This document shows positions 7,496 through 16,761 of a stretch of DNA of 64,000 nt, piece after piece. Every line of letters starts with the position of its first letter. Positions within the stretch are counted from its first letter, which is position 1. Below the pieces are notes generated by a model. That model did not search any database and was not told the origin of the DNA. It worked only from the letters and a program-made list of their open reading frames with translations. Source of the DNA: Cupriavidus laharis (GTDB taxonomy: Bacteria > Pseudomonadota > Gammaproteobacteria > Burkholderiales > Burkholderiaceae); the NCBI RefSeq assembly GCF_914271435.1, contig NZ_CAJZAI010000005.1:62001-126000 (forward strand), read 5' to 3'. The position numbers and the translations under genes are program-made.

Positions 7496-10400
7496 TCAGT
7501 TGTCCTCCTGCGCTGCGGTCAGGCGCGCACGTTCGAACTCGTGCTGGCGCTCGCTGCCCTTGAAGCGCTTGCGCACCACGACGAAGAAGACCGGCACCAG
7601 GAAGATCGCCAGCGCGGTGGCCGTGATCATCCCGCCCATCACGCCGGTACCGATGGCGCGCTGGCTGCCCGAGCCCGCGCCGGTGGCGATCGCCAGCGGC
7701 AGCACACCCAGGATGAACGCCATCGACGTCATCAGGATCGGGCGGAAACGCAGGTGCACCGCTTCCAGCGTGGCTTCGATCAGGCCCTTGCCCTGGGCCT
7801 GCAGGTCCTTGGCGAATTCCACGATCAGAATGGCGTTCTTCGCCGACAAGCCGATCGTCGCGATCAGGCCCACCTTGAAGTACACGTCATTAGGCATGCC
7901 GCGCAGCGTCACGCCCAGCAGCGCACCGAGCACGCCCAGCGGCACCACCAGCAGCACCGAGAACGGGATCGACCAGCTCTCGTACAGCGCGGCCAGGCAC
8001 AGGAACACGATGATCAGCGACAGCGTGTAGAGCATCGGTTCCTGCGAGCCCGCCAGGCGCTCTTCGTACGACTGGCCCGACCACTCGAAGCCAAAGCCCG
8101 GCGGCAGCTTGGCAAAGGCATCCTCCATCGCGCGCATGGCTTCACCGGTACTGTGGCCCGGCGCGGCCTGGCCCGCGATCTTCACCGCCGGCATGCCGTT
8201 GTAGCGCTCCAGGCGCGGCGAGCCCATGACCCACTTGGAGGTCGCGAACGCGGCGAACGCCACCATGTCGCCATTGCTGTTGCGCACGCGCAGCTTGGTC
8301 AGGTCGTCCGGCAGGCGGCGGTCGGCGCCCTCTGCCTGCACGATCACCTTGCGCACGCGGCCTTCATAGATGAAGTCGTTGACGTAATTGGAGCCGAACG
8401 CGATCGACAGCGTCGCGTTGATGTTCGCCACCGTCACGCCGAGCGCCTTGGCCTTCTCGCGGTCGATGTCGATCTGCAGCTGCGGCGCGTCTTCCTGGCC
8501 TTCGGGGCGCACGCCCACCAGCACCGGGTTCTTGGCCGCCATGCCGAGCATCATGTTGCGCGCTTCCATCAGCTTCGCGTGACCCTGGCCCGAACGGTCC
8601 TGCAGGCGGAAGTCGAAGCCCGAGGAGTTGCCCAGCTCCGAAATCGCCGGCGGGTTCAGCGGGAAGATGATGGCGTCCTTGATGAACGACAGCGCGCCGA
8701 ACGCACGGCCCACCAGCGCCTGCGCGGTTTCGTTGGCACCGGTGCGCTCCTTCCAGTCCTTCAGGCGCACGAACGCGATACCGCCGTTCTGGCCGCGGCC
8801 GAAGAACGAGAAGCCCGCCACCGTGATCATCTGGTCCACCACCTTGCTTTCCTTCTGCAGGTAGTAGTCCTCGATCTGCTTGAGCACGCCGATGGTACGG
8901 TCCTGCGTCGCGCCGTTGGGCAGCTGCACCACGGTGATCATGTAGCCCTGGTCTTCGTCAGGCAGGAACGACGACGGCAGGCGCTTGAACAGCACCACCA
9001 CGCCGACGATGATGACGGCATAGATGATCAGGTAGCGGCCGCTGCGCGCGAGGATGCGGCCCACCACGCCCTGGTAGCTGGTGGAGGCGCGCGCGAAGGT
9101 GCGGTTGAACCAGCCGAAGAAACCCTTCTTCTCGTGATGGTGGCCGGCTTCGACGGGCTTGAGCAGCGTCGCGCACAGCGCCGGCGTCAGCGTCAGCGCC
9201 AGCAGCGCCGAGAACGCCATCGACGCGATCAGCGACAGCGAGAACTGCCGGTAGATGTTGCCCACCGAGCCCGAGAAGAACGCCATCGGGATAAACACGG
9301 CGGTCAGCACCAGCGTGATGCCGACGATGGCGCCCGTGATCTGGCCCATGGCCTTGCGCGTGGCCTGGCGTGGCGAGAGTCCTTCCTCGCTCATGATGCG
9401 CTCGACGTTTTCCACCACGACGATCGCATCATCCACCAGGATACCGATCGCCAGCACCATGCCGAACATGGTCAGCACGTTGATGGAGAAGCCGAACGCC
9501 AGCAGCGCGCCGAACGTACCCAGCAGCGCGATCGGCACCACCAGCGTCGGGATCAGCGTGGCGCGGAAGTTCTGCAGGAACAGGTACATCACCAGGAACA
9601 CCAGCACCACGGCTTCGAGCAGGGTCTTGATCACTTCCTCGATCGAGATCTTGACGAAGGCCGACGTGTCGTAAGGCACGCTGTACTGGTAGTCCGCCGG
9701 GAAGTACTTGGACAGCTCTTCCATCTTGGCGCGCACCGCGGTGGCCGTGGCCAGCGCGTTGCCGGTCGGGGCCAGCTTGATGGCGATGGCTGCCGACGGC
9801 TTGCCGTTGGTGCGGGCGAGCGTCGAGTAGTCGGCGCCACCCAGTTCCACGCGGCCAACGTCCTTGATGCGGACCGAGGAACCATCCGGATTCGTGCGCA
9901 GCAGGATGTTGCCGAACTGCTCGGGCGTGGTCAGGCGGCTTTCGGTCGTGACGGTGGCGTTCAGCTCCGTGCCCTTGGGCGACGGCGTACCGCCGAGTTC
10001 GCCCACGGCGACCTGGATGTTCTGCTCCTGCACCGCGGCGGTGACGTCAAGCGGCGTCAGGTTGTAGCCGGTCAGCTTGGCCGGATCCAGCCACACGCGC
10101 ATGGCGTATTCCGTGCCGAACAGGTCGGCCTGGCCCACGCCCGGCACGCGGCGGATCGAGTCGATCACCTGCGACGAGACGTAGTTGCCCAGCTGGATGG
10201 CATCGGCGCTGCCGGACTTCGACGACACCGTCAGGAACATCATGTAGTTGTTGCCCGCCTTGTCGACGCGCACGCCCTGCTGGCGCACTTCCGCCGGCAG
10301 GCGCGCCTCGACGCGCTTGAGGCGGTTCTGCACTTCGACCGAGTTCAGGTCGACGTTCGATCCCGGCGCGAAAGCGATGGTGATCGAAGCCAGGCCCGAC

Positions 10401-10651
10401 GATTCGCTGGTCGACTGGTAGTACAGCAGGTTGGGCGCACCGTTGAGCTCCTGCTCGATCACCGAGGTGACCGAGTCCTCGAGCGTCCTGGCGGACGCGC
10501 CCGGATAGGTGGCGGTGACCGAAATCGTCGGCGGGGCGATATTGGGGTACTGCGCGATCGGCAACTGCGCGATCGACAGCAGCCCGCCCAGCACGATGAT
10601 CAGCGCGAGCACCCACGCGAACACCGGCCGGTCGATGAAAAACTTGGCCAT
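7496..10651 (-). CDS. RND multidrug efflux pump, AcrB/MexB (HAE1) type
   Basis: A 1051-residue inner-membrane proton/drug antiporter. It starts [19 protein letters not shown], the HAE1 hallmark. TM4 carries the paired aspartates in [14 protein letters not shown] and TM10 the lysine in [16 protein letters not shown], the three charged residues of the proton relay. Large periplasmic porter loops lie at ~40-335 and ~560-870. Length is standard. The gene sits between adaptor and outer-membrane channel genes on the same strand, so the complete tripartite machine is encoded here. Closest in organisation to AcrAB-TolC, MexAB-OprM and TtgABC, which export antibiotics, solvents and biocides; the actual substrates cannot be read from the sequence. 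Confidence 0.97.
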   Translation of the reverse strand: MAKFFIDRPVFAWVLALIIVLGGLLSIAQLPIAQYPNIAPPTISVTATYPGASARTLEDSVTSVIEQELNGAPNLLYYQSTSESSGLASITIAFAPGSNVDLNSVEVQNRLKRVEARLPAEVRQQGVRVDKAGNNYMMFLTVSSKSGSADAIQLGNYVSSQVIDSIRRVPGVGQADLFGTEYAMRVWLDPAKLTGYNLTPLDVTAAVQEQNIQVAVGELGGTPSPKGTELNATVTTESRLTTPEQFGNILLRTNPDGSSVRIKDVGRVELGGADYSTLARTNGKPSAAIAIKLAPTGNALATATAVRAKMEELSKYFPADYQYSVPYDTSAFVKISIEEVIKTLLEAVVLVFLVMYLFLQNFRATLIPTLVVPIALLGTFGALLAFGFSINVLTMFGMVLAIGILVDDAIVVVENVERIMSEEGLSPRQATRKAMGQITGAIVGITLVLTAVFIPMAFFSGSVGNIYRQFSLSLIASMAFSALLALTLTPALCATLLKPVEAGHHHEKKGFFGWFNRTFARASTSYQGVVGRILARSGRYLIIYAVIIVGVVVLFKRLPSSFLPDEDQGYMITVVQLPNGATQDRTIGVLKQIEDYYLQKESKVVDQMITVAGFSFFGRGQNGGIAFVRLKDWKERTGANETAQALVGRAFGALSFIKDAIIFPLNPPAISELGNSSGFDFRLQDRSGQGHAKLMEARNMMLGMAAKNPVLVGVRPEGQEDAPQLQIDIDREKAKALGVTVANINATLSIAFGSNYVNDFIYEGRVRKVIVQAEGADRRLPDDLTKLRVRNSNGDMVAFAAFATSKWVMGSPRLERYNGMPAVKIAGQAAPGHSTGEAMRAMEDAFAKLPPGFGFEWSGQSYEERLAGSQEPMLYTLSLIIVFLCLAALYESWSIPFSVLLVVPLGVLGALLGVTLRGMPNDVYFKVGLIATIGLSAKNAILIVEFAKDLQAQGKGLIEATLEAVHLRFRPILMTSMAFILGVLPLAIATGAGSGSQRAIGTGVMGGMITATALAIFLVPVFFVVVRKRFKGSERQHEFERARLTAAQEDN

Positions 10652-10683
10652 AAAACTGGCTCCCTCTGTCTGATGCGCTGGGT

Positions 10684-11934
10684 TTAGCCTTGCTTGGCGT
10701 CGGACTTGGCGTCAGCCTGGGCTTCCGCCTTGGCACCGGCCTTGGTGTCGGAAGCCGGCTGCGGGTCAGATGCCTGCGTGGCGGCCGGCCTGGCTGCACC
10801 GGTCGGCTGGAACGGCACGGCCTTGGCCGGCGCGCCGACCTTGACCTTCTGCAGGCCTTCGACGATCACCTTCTCGCCGCCCTTGAGGCCTTCGGTGACG
10901 ACCCAGCGGTCATCGATCGCCTGCGGCGCCTTGACCGGCACCGCGGCCACGTTGCCGTCGTTGCCCACCACCAGCACGCTGGCGCCCTGGGCATTGCGGA
11001 TCAGCGCGCGCTGCGGCACGGTCAGCGCGTTTTCATCGACGCCCTGCTCGATCTTCACACGCACGAAGGTGCCGGACAGCAGCTCGCGCCTGGGGTTGGG
11101 GAACTGTGCGCGCAATGTGATGGCGCCGGTGGTCGGGTCGACGGTCATGTCCGAGAACAGCAGCTTCCCGGTCTGCTCGTACTCGCGGCCGTCCTCGACA
11201 TACAGGTGCACCTTGGCGCCGCCATTCACGCCCTTGACCGCGCCGGATTCGATAGCGCGGCGCAGGCGCGTGACTTCCGCGGCCGGCTGCGTGAAGGTCA
11301 CCCAGATCGGGTCGACCTGCTCGACCAGCGCCAGCTTGGTCGCTTCGCCCTTGCCGACCAGCGCGCCCTCGGTCACCAGCGCACGGCCGGCCCGGCCGCT
11401 GATCGGGGCGGTCACGGTGGTGTAGCCGAGGTTGATCTGCGCAGTGGTCACGGCGGCCTTGGCCGCGGCGATGTCGGCGTTGGCCTGGCCGGCGGCGGCA
11501 ACGGCCTCGTCATATTCCTGCTTGCTGACGGCGTTGACGGCCACCAGCGGCTTGTAGCGCTCGGCCTTCTGGCGCGCCGACACGGCGTTGGCCTCGGCAC
11601 GTTGCAGCTGGGCCTTGGCCGACGCGAGCTGCGCCTGGTACGGGGCGGGATCGATGCGGAACATGACCTGGCCGGCCTTCACTTCGCCGCCTTCGGTGTA
11701 GTTGCGCGACAGCACGATGCCTTCGACGCGCGCACGCACTTCTGCGGTACGCACGCCTTCCAGGCGGCCCGGCAATTCATTGACGATGGCGACGGACGAC
11801 GGCGTCACGGTGACAACGCCCACTTCCGGCGGGGGCATGGCGCCGCCCTGGGGCTTCTTCTCGCCACAAGCGGTCAGCGCCAGCGCCGACAACGCGGCAA
11901 CGGCAACGCAATGGATACGTTGGGACTTCCTCAT
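10684..11934 (-). CDS. RND efflux periplasmic adaptor, AcrA/MexA type lipoprotein
   Basis: A 416-residue membrane-fusion protein. The lipoprotein signal [23 protein letters not shown] has its lipidation Cys at residue 23, followed by GEKKPQGG. It shows the half-lipoyl motif [23 protein letters not shown], an alpha-helical hairpin (~95-165), the second lipoyl half ([24 protein letters not shown]) and a beta-barrel domain. The C-terminal tail is Lys/Ala/Asp-rich. ATG 11934 is preferred over 11946 because GGGGTT lies 5-10 bases upstream of it and none precedes the longer start. First gene of the efflux operon, with a ~270-nt leader from the promoter at 12203-12232. Confidence 0.95.
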   Translation of the reverse strand: MRKSQRIHCVAVAALSALALTACGEKKPQGGAMPPPEVGVVTVTPSSVAIVNELPGRLEGVRTAEVRARVEGIVLSRNYTEGGEVKAGQVMFRIDPAPYQAQLASAKAQLQRAEANAVSARQKAERYKPLVAVNAVSKQEYDEAVAAAGQANADIAAAKAAVTTAQINLGYTTVTAPISGRAGRALVTEGALVGKGEATKLALVEQVDPIWVTFTQPAAEVTRLRRAIESGAVKGVNGGAKVHLYVEDGREYEQTGKLLFSDMTVDPTTGAITLRAQFPNPRRELLSGTFVRVKIEQGVDENALTVPQRALIRNAQGASVLVVGNDGNVAAVPVKAPQAIDDRWVVTEGLKGGEKVIVEGLQKVKVGAPAKAVPFQPTGAARPAATQASDPQPASDTKAGAKAEAQADAKSDAKQG

Positions 11935-12202
11935 CGATAACCCCATGATGAAATTTGAGATCTGCCGCGCCGGCCCGGCATGCCTGAAGGAGACAGGGGC
12001 AATCGGGGCGCGATGCGGTCCGCTGCGTGCCCGGCAGCGGAGAAAGCGTGATGCTAGCCAAACGGGTCGTCACGACAACGGCGAAGCGACGAACGTGGCT
12101 TTTTCTTTGACGAATAGCGCTAATGACCGACTGGTCAGCAATAAACACTGGTGCGGCTTCGCGCACATTCCGGCGTGCTGGCCGAATGTCGGGCAAGGGC
12201 GT

Positions 12203-12232
12203 AGTATATATACATTCAAGCATGTATGTTAA
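12203..12232 (-). promoter_or_regulatory. Efflux operon promoter: -35 TTAACA, 18-bp spacer, -10 TATACT
   Basis: Read on the minus strand, TTAACA (12232-12227) and TATACT (12208-12203) are each close to sigma-70 consensus and 18 bp apart. They point toward the adaptor gene at 11934. The TetR-type operator fills the spacer. Confidence 0.7.
12209..12228. promoter_or_regulatory. AcrR/TtgR-like operator in the efflux promoter
   Basis: TATACATTCAAGCATGTATG is an inverted repeat (TATACAT / ATGTATG, 6 of 7 pairs, 6-bp spacer). It closely resembles the E. coli AcrR site, a palindrome of TACATACATT/AATGTATGTA. It lies exactly between the -35 and -10 elements, so binding would block RNA polymerase. Presumed ligand-responsive repressor: the TetR protein encoded at 12507. 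Confidence 0.7.
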
Positions 12233-12506
12233 TCCAATTCAGCAAAGCGGGGTTTTCGGCGCTTTGCTTGCGTTTTTTGGCTGACTGTGTGCAACAAAAT
12301 CGAAATCCAGGCGTTGAATCGATGCGCGGCTCGTCGGGACGCGTTAGGATGCGCGCCGGTCGTTGCGGAGAACTCGCGCCGGCAGGATTTCGGAAGTGGC
12401 GATAACGACCCGTCGGTGCATGGCACCAACACGCGCAGCTGCTGCCGCAGCGACGCCAGGGAGAGTAAAAACGGACCGGCGCTGAACGCCGGCATCAGAG
12501 ATAGAG

Positions 12507-13226
12507 ATGGTCAGACGCACCAAGGAAGAGGCGCTTGAAACGCGCCACCGGATTCTCGACGCGGCCGAAGCCGTGTTCCATGCGCGCGGCGTGGCGCGCC
12601 CGTCGCTGGCGGATATCGCCGAAGCGGCAGGCGTCACGCGCGGCGCGATCTACTGGCACTTCAAGAACAAGAGCGATGTGTTCGCCGCCATGTGCGACCG
12701 CGTGCACCTGCCGGTGGAAGCGCTGTGCGACCCCGAGCGCATCGCGCGCCAGGAGGATCCGCTCGGCGGTATCCGCGACATCTGCGCCTTTGTCATGCGC
12801 CAGACCGTGGTCAACCCGCGCTGGCGGCGCGTGTTCGAGATCATCTTCCACAAGTGCGAGATGGTGCAGGACAACGGCGCCATCTTCGAACGCCAGCGCC
12901 AGTCGCACCAGGAAGGCGTGGTCAAGATGCGCGAGCACCTGCGCCTGGCTGTGGAGCGCGGCCAGTTACCGGCCGACCTGGACCTGGACCTGGCCGTGAA
13001 CGCCTTCCATGCGGCGATCGGCGGCGTGCTCGCGCACTGGCTGTTCTCGCCGCAGGACTTCGACCTGGACGCCAATGCCGAGCGCCTGTCGGACGCCTTT
13101 GTCGATACCCTCAGGTATTCCCCGGCGCTGCGCCACGGCTATGTGCCGCGCCCGGTGGCCGAACTGGACCGGGAACTGTCCACGCTGTGCGAAAACGCCG
13201 GGCACGACGGCAACTGTGCATCCTGA
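12507..13226 (+). CDS. TetR-family repressor of the efflux operon (AcrR/TtgR type)
   Basis: A 239-residue regulator. The N-terminal HTH (residues ~10-58) reads ETRHRILDAAEAVFHARG, then SLADIAEAAGVTRGAIYWHF, the AcrR/TtgR signature, with KNKSDVFAAM after it. The rest is an all-helical ligand-binding and dimerisation domain (TetR_C_2/AcrR-like), containing the family's WRRVFEIIFHKCEM segment. Divergent from the adaptor-pump-channel operon with an AcrR-like operator in between, so it very probably represses the pump and is released by pump substrates. The longer leader makes autoregulation possible but not shown. Confidence 0.92.
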   Translation: MVRRTKEEALETRHRILDAAEAVFHARGVARPSLADIAEAAGVTRGAIYWHFKNKSDVFAAMCDRVHLPVEALCDPERIARQEDPLGGIRDICAFVMRQTVVNPRWRRVFEIIFHKCEMVQDNGAIFERQRQSHQEGVVKMREHLRLAVERGQLPADLDLDLAVNAFHAAIGGVLAHWLFSPQDFDLDANAERLSDAFVDTLRYSPALRHGYVPRPVAELDRELSTLCENAGHDGNCAS

Positions 13227-13240
13227 CCTTTCACGGCTGA

Positions 13241-14428
13241 TCAGCCGCGCATGGCCTCGCGCCAGCGCGCAAGGAAAGCACGCTTGCGCAGCGTGTCCTG
13301 CGCCGCCAGCAGGCCCGGACCCACGCTGATCGGCCGCAACGCATAGCCCAGCCGCTCCGACAGCGTCGCGGCCGTGTGCTGGCTGTCGGTATCGGTGCGC
13401 ACGGTGTACAGCTGCGAGGTCGACTTGCCGAGCAACGCCTGCCCTTCACGCGAGAGCAGGAAATCCAGCCAGAGCCGCGCCGCGTTCGGCCGCGGCGCGC
13501 GCCGGGCAATGAATGCCACGCGCGACATCACCAGCGTGTAGTCGCGCGGCGCGATGACGTCGATGCCCGCGCCGCGCTCCATCAGCGACAGCGCATACGA
13601 TCCGAGCAGGTTGTAGCCGAGCACGTATTCACCGCTGGCGATACGCTCGATCATGTCGGCCGTGGACGCCGACAGGTGCGCATGCGCGCGCCCCAGCGCC
13701 TGGGCCAGGTACCAGAATTCGCTGCCCATCCGGGCATCCTGCTGGGCCAGCAGGTAGCCGACGCCGGACCGCTCCACATCGTAGGTAACGACCTTCCCGC
13801 GCCAGCGCGGCGCGTGCTCCTGCAGCAGGCGCGCCAGGCCGCTGCGGCTGCGCGGCGGCTTCGTGCCGGCAAAATGGCTGCGGTTGTAGACGATCACGGC
13901 GGGCTCGAAGGTCGTGCCCCAGGCTTCGTCGCGCCACACTGCCCAGCCCGGCAGGCCGCTGCGCTCCGGCGAGTGGTAGCGCTGCGCGTAGCCATCATTG
14001 ACCAGCTTGATCTGCAGGTCCATGGCGGTGCTCCACAGCACGTCGGCATAGGGGGCGTCGGGTGCCGGCCCGGCCTTGCCGAGCGCCGCGCTTTCGGCCA
14101 GGAAGCGCTCGTGCAGTTCGATTGTGTTCAGGTCCTCGTAGCGCACGCGGATGCCCGGATAGCGCGCCTCGAACGCACGGATCAGCGGCTGTGCGACTTC
14201 CAGGTCGGTCGAGGCATAGATGTGAACCGCGCCCTCGCGCATGGCGCGCGAAACCGTGACCTCGTACTCGGATGGGTAGCTGGCCGGCGGCGCGGGTATG
14301 GCGTCCTGCGCCAGCGTCCGGCCCGCGAGCGGTGCCAGCGCGGCACCGGCCAGCAGCCGGCGGCGCAGGGCCGAGGCCGGGGCTTGCGGAACGTCAGGTT
14401 CGGAGGGTAGAGCCAGGCGCTGGGACAC
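13241..14428 (-). CDS. Extracellular solute-binding protein (family 1, Fe3+/2-AEP-type), Tat-like signal
   Basis: About 395 residues. A twin-arginine-looking signal (ALRRRLLAGAALAPLAGRTLAQ) precedes a type II periplasmic-binding fold: REGAVHIYASTDLEVAQPLIRAFEARYPGIRVRYEDL, then DVLWSTAMDLQIKLVNDGYA, and later GWAVWRDEAWGTTFEPAVIVYN. This matches ABC binding proteins for iron or small phosphonate/carboxylate ligands. The frame is open back to 14809 but overlaps the divergent regulator gene; GTG 14428 is the most plausible start, chosen mainly from the signal peptide. No ABC permease or ATPase gene is adjacent. Its neighbour is a TctDE-like sensor pair, suggesting a role in sensing (inference). 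Confidence 0.8.
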   Translation of the reverse strand: MSQRLALPSEPDVPQAPASALRRRLLAGAALAPLAGRTLAQDAIPAPPASYPSEYEVTVSRAMREGAVHIYASTDLEVAQPLIRAFEARYPGIRVRYEDLNTIELHERFLAESAALGKAGPAPDAPYADVLWSTAMDLQIKLVNDGYAQRYHSPERSGLPGWAVWRDEAWGTTFEPAVIVYNRSHFAGTKPPRSRSGLARLLQEHAPRWRGKVVTYDVERSGVGYLLAQQDARMGSEFWYLAQALGRAHAHLSASTADMIERIASGEYVLGYNLLGSYALSLMERGAGIDVIAPRDYTLVMSRVAFIARRAPRPNAARLWLDFLLSREGQALLGKSTSQLYTVRTDTDSQHTAATLSERLGYALRPISVGPGLLAAQDTLRKRAFLARWREAMRG

Positions 14429-14561
14429 GATGGTGCGGAGCGGCAAGAAGGGACAACGATGGACTGGCGGCGCTGCGCGCGCCAGTAACGGCAGGGCGGG
14501 GTTATTATAGGCGCCCGCGGGCTGTGGACCGCATGGGCCGAACCGGCAGGAGGAGACCAGC

Positions 14562-15239
14562 ATGCGCATTCTGCTGGTGGAAGATGAAGTGGAGCTCGCG
14601 CGCTGGGTGGCCCGCGCGCTGGAGCAGGGCGGCTTCGTGATCGAGCACGTGGCCGACGGCCTGCAGGCCGAGGCACGGCTGGTGGCCGAGGAGTACGACG
14701 TCGTCGTGCTCGACCTGCGCCTGCCCGGCAAGGACGGCCTGTCCGTGCTCAAGGCCATGCGCGCGCGCGACGACCGCACCCCGGTGGTGATCCTCACCGC
14801 CCAGGACACGCTGGACGAACGCGTGCGCGGCCTGAACCTGGGCGCCGACGACTACCTGCCCAAGCCCTTCGCCATTGCCGAACTGGAAGCGCGCATCCTG
14901 GCGCTGATCCGCCGCAGCCGCGGCCGGGCGCACCCGCGCCTGCAGTGCGGCACGCTGGTGTTCGACGGCGAGACCCGCGGGTTCACGCTCGACGGCCAGC
15001 CGCTCGCCCTGACGCCGCGCGAATCCACGCTGCTCGGCGCGCTGCTCGCGCGCAGCGGCCAGCCGCTCACCAAGGCCCAGCTGCTCGACAAGGTGTTCTC
15101 GCTCGACGCCGATGTCAGCCCCGACGCCATCGAGGTGCTGGTCTACCGCCTGCGCAAGAAGCTGACCGGGCACGGCGTCACCATCGTCACGCTGCGCGGC
15201 TTCGGCTACCTGCTCGAGCCCGAGACGCCCGCCGCCTGA
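14562..15239 (+). CDS. OmpR-family response regulator, TctD-like
   Basis: A 225-residue two-component regulator. Receiver domain residues 1-118 hold acidic pocket E7-D8, phosphoacceptor D51 (VVVLDLRLPGKDG), T/S in ILTAQ and K in YLPKPF. The winged-helix trans_reg_C domain (~130-222) ends LRKKLTGHGVTIVTLRGFGYLLEP. A strong Shine-Dalgarno (AGGAGGAG) precedes ATG 14562, with an AT-rich TTATTATAG likely -10 further upstream. The cognate kinase gene begins one base after its stop. By similarity it belongs with TctD/BctD/QseB regulators that control uptake of tri- and other carboxylates; tctCBA lies 3 kb downstream on the other strand. Confidence 0.93.
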   Translation: MRILLVEDEVELARWVARALEQGGFVIEHVADGLQAEARLVAEEYDVVVLDLRLPGKDGLSVLKAMRARDDRTPVVILTAQDTLDERVRGLNLGADDYLPKPFAIAELEARILALIRRSRGRAHPRLQCGTLVFDGETRGFTLDGQPLALTPRESTLLGALLARSGQPLTKAQLLDKVFSLDADVSPDAIEVLVYRLRKKLTGHGVTIVTLRGFGYLLEPETPAA

Positions 15240-15240
15240 C

Positions 15241-16734
15241 ATGTGGCCACGCAAGCTGCGCCAGCGCGCGCGGCACCCGATCCTGCTGTGGCGGCGCGGC
15301 AGCCTGCGCCGCCAGCTGCTCCTCTTGCTGGTGCCGGCGCTGGCGGCCATGATGGCGATCGACACATGGCTGACCTACGGCACGCTGCGCGATGCCGCCA
15401 ACACCGCTTACGACCGCACGCTGTATGGCTCGATCCGCACCATCGACAACGCCATCGGCATGGCCGGCGAGAGCGTCCAGCTCGCACTCCCCGACGCCGC
15501 CATGGAGATGTTCGAATCCGCGGCGCAGACCCATGTGTACTACCGGGTCTCGCTCGAACGCGCGGGGACGATCGAAACCGTCACCGGCTACGACGACCTG
15601 CCGCTGCCGAAAGGTACGCTCGCCAACAACCAGCCGCGCTTCTACGACGATGACGACTACCGCGGCGATGCCGTGCGCATCGCCGCGATGGCCAGGCCCG
15701 TGTACCGGCCCGACGCGCGCATGCGCGTCATCATCCAGGTGGCCGAGACCGCCGAGCCGCGCACCGCGCTGATCGGCAAGGTCTGGCGCAGCGCGCTCGC
15801 GCGCGACCTGCTGCTGATCGTGCTGAGCGCCGCCATCCTGGTCGGCGGCGTGACCTACGTGCTGCGCCCGCTAGGACGGGTACGCGACGACGTGGAAGCC
15901 CGCTCGCCCGAAGACCTCACGCCGCTCGCGTTCGACCGTGTGCCGATCGAAGTCAGCCCGCTGGTCGATGCCGTGAACCTGCATGTCGCGCGTTCCGCGG
16001 CAATGGCGCAGGCGCAGGCGCAGTTCATCGCCGACGCGGCGCACCAGTTGCGCACGCCGCTGGCCATCCTCAAGACGCAGGCGGAATTCGCGCAGCGGCA
16101 GCTGTGCGCGGGCGGCGATGATCCCGCCTCCCGCCAGGCCGCCGGCGAGGCGGTCGGCGGCATCGTCACGCAACTGGAGCAGGCCGCGCGGCTGACCAAC
16201 CAATTGCTGGCGCTGGCGCGGGTACGCCAGCACCACGGCGAAGCGGCCGCGCAGGCAGCCGATTCCGTCGACATCTTCGATGCCGTCACCGTGGCCGAGC
16301 AGGTCGCGCTGGACTACCTGCCGCTGGCACGCGGCAAGCAGCAGGACTTCGGCTGGGAGCCGACGCCGGGACTGAAACTGCCCGTGCGGGCCGACGCAGC
16401 GCTGTTGCGCGAGGCACTGGCCAATCTTGTCCACAACGCGATCCAGTATTCGCCGCGCGGCAGCCGCATCACGCTGTCGGCACGGCGCATCGACCAGACC
16501 GCTTGCCTGATGGTCGAGGACGACGGGCCGGGCATTCCCGCCAGCGAGCGCGAGAAGGTGTTCGCGCGGTTCTACCGGCGCGTGGGCAACACGGAACCTG
16601 GCTCTGGCCTGGGGCTGGCCATCTCGCGCGAGATGGCCGCGCGTTTCGGCGGGACCGTGGAGCTGACCGAGGGATCGCAAGGGCAGGGGGTCAGGGCGCT
16701 GCTGAAGCTGCCGGTCAGTGAACAGGGCTTGTGA
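15241..16734 (+). CDS. Sensor histidine kinase, TctE-like
   Basis: A 497-residue membrane kinase. TM1 (~residues 23-42), a periplasmic 2CSK_N-type sensor (~45-180, containing YDRTLYGSIRTIDNAIG, a TctE hallmark) and TM2 (~182-205). HAMP-like linker, then HisKA with phosphoacceptor H268 (ADAAHQLRTPLAILKTQ) and HATPase_c (N-box NLVHNAIQYSP, G1 VEDDGPGIP, G2 GLGLAISREM). It is translationally tied to the response regulator (one-base gap). The periplasmic domain may detect its ligand directly or through the binding protein encoded divergently at 13241, as reported for Bordetella BctC/BctE; this link is inference. Confidence 0.92.
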   Translation: MWPRKLRQRARHPILLWRRGSLRRQLLLLLVPALAAMMAIDTWLTYGTLRDAANTAYDRTLYGSIRTIDNAIGMAGESVQLALPDAAMEMFESAAQTHVYYRVSLERAGTIETVTGYDDLPLPKGTLANNQPRFYDDDDYRGDAVRIAAMARPVYRPDARMRVIIQVAETAEPRTALIGKVWRSALARDLLLIVLSAAILVGGVTYVLRPLGRVRDDVEARSPEDLTPLAFDRVPIEVSPLVDAVNLHVARSAAMAQAQAQFIADAAHQLRTPLAILKTQAEFAQRQLCAGGDDPASRQAAGEAVGGIVTQLEQAARLTNQLLALARVRQHHGEAAAQAADSVDIFDAVTVAEQVALDYLPLARGKQQDFGWEPTPGLKLPVRADAALLREALANLVHNAIQYSPRGSRITLSARRIDQTACLMVEDDGPGIPASEREKVFARFYRRVGNTEPGSGLGLAISREMAARFGGTVELTEGSQGQGVRALLKLPVSEQGL

Positions 16735-16761
16735 CGAGCCCCTGTCCGCTCGCATTCCCCC

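Larger units (their letters stand above)
11935..12506. other. Regulatory region between efflux operon and its TetR regulator
   Basis: A 572-bp divergent intergenic region. The only strong signals are the promoter/operator at 12203-12232, an AT-rich island in otherwise GC-rich DNA. The remaining ~270 bp on each side would be 5' leader sequence. I see no convincing small gene in it. Confidence 0.6.

Noticed and set aside
7439..10687. 1082-codon plus-strand ORF opposite the RND pump
   Set aside because: Composition (His, Arg, Gln, Ala) is that of an antisense shadow in GC-rich DNA; the minus strand encodes a clear AcrB-type pump.
12287..12538. Small ORFs in the efflux divergent region
   Set aside because: No ribosome site or family signature and overlap with the TetR start.
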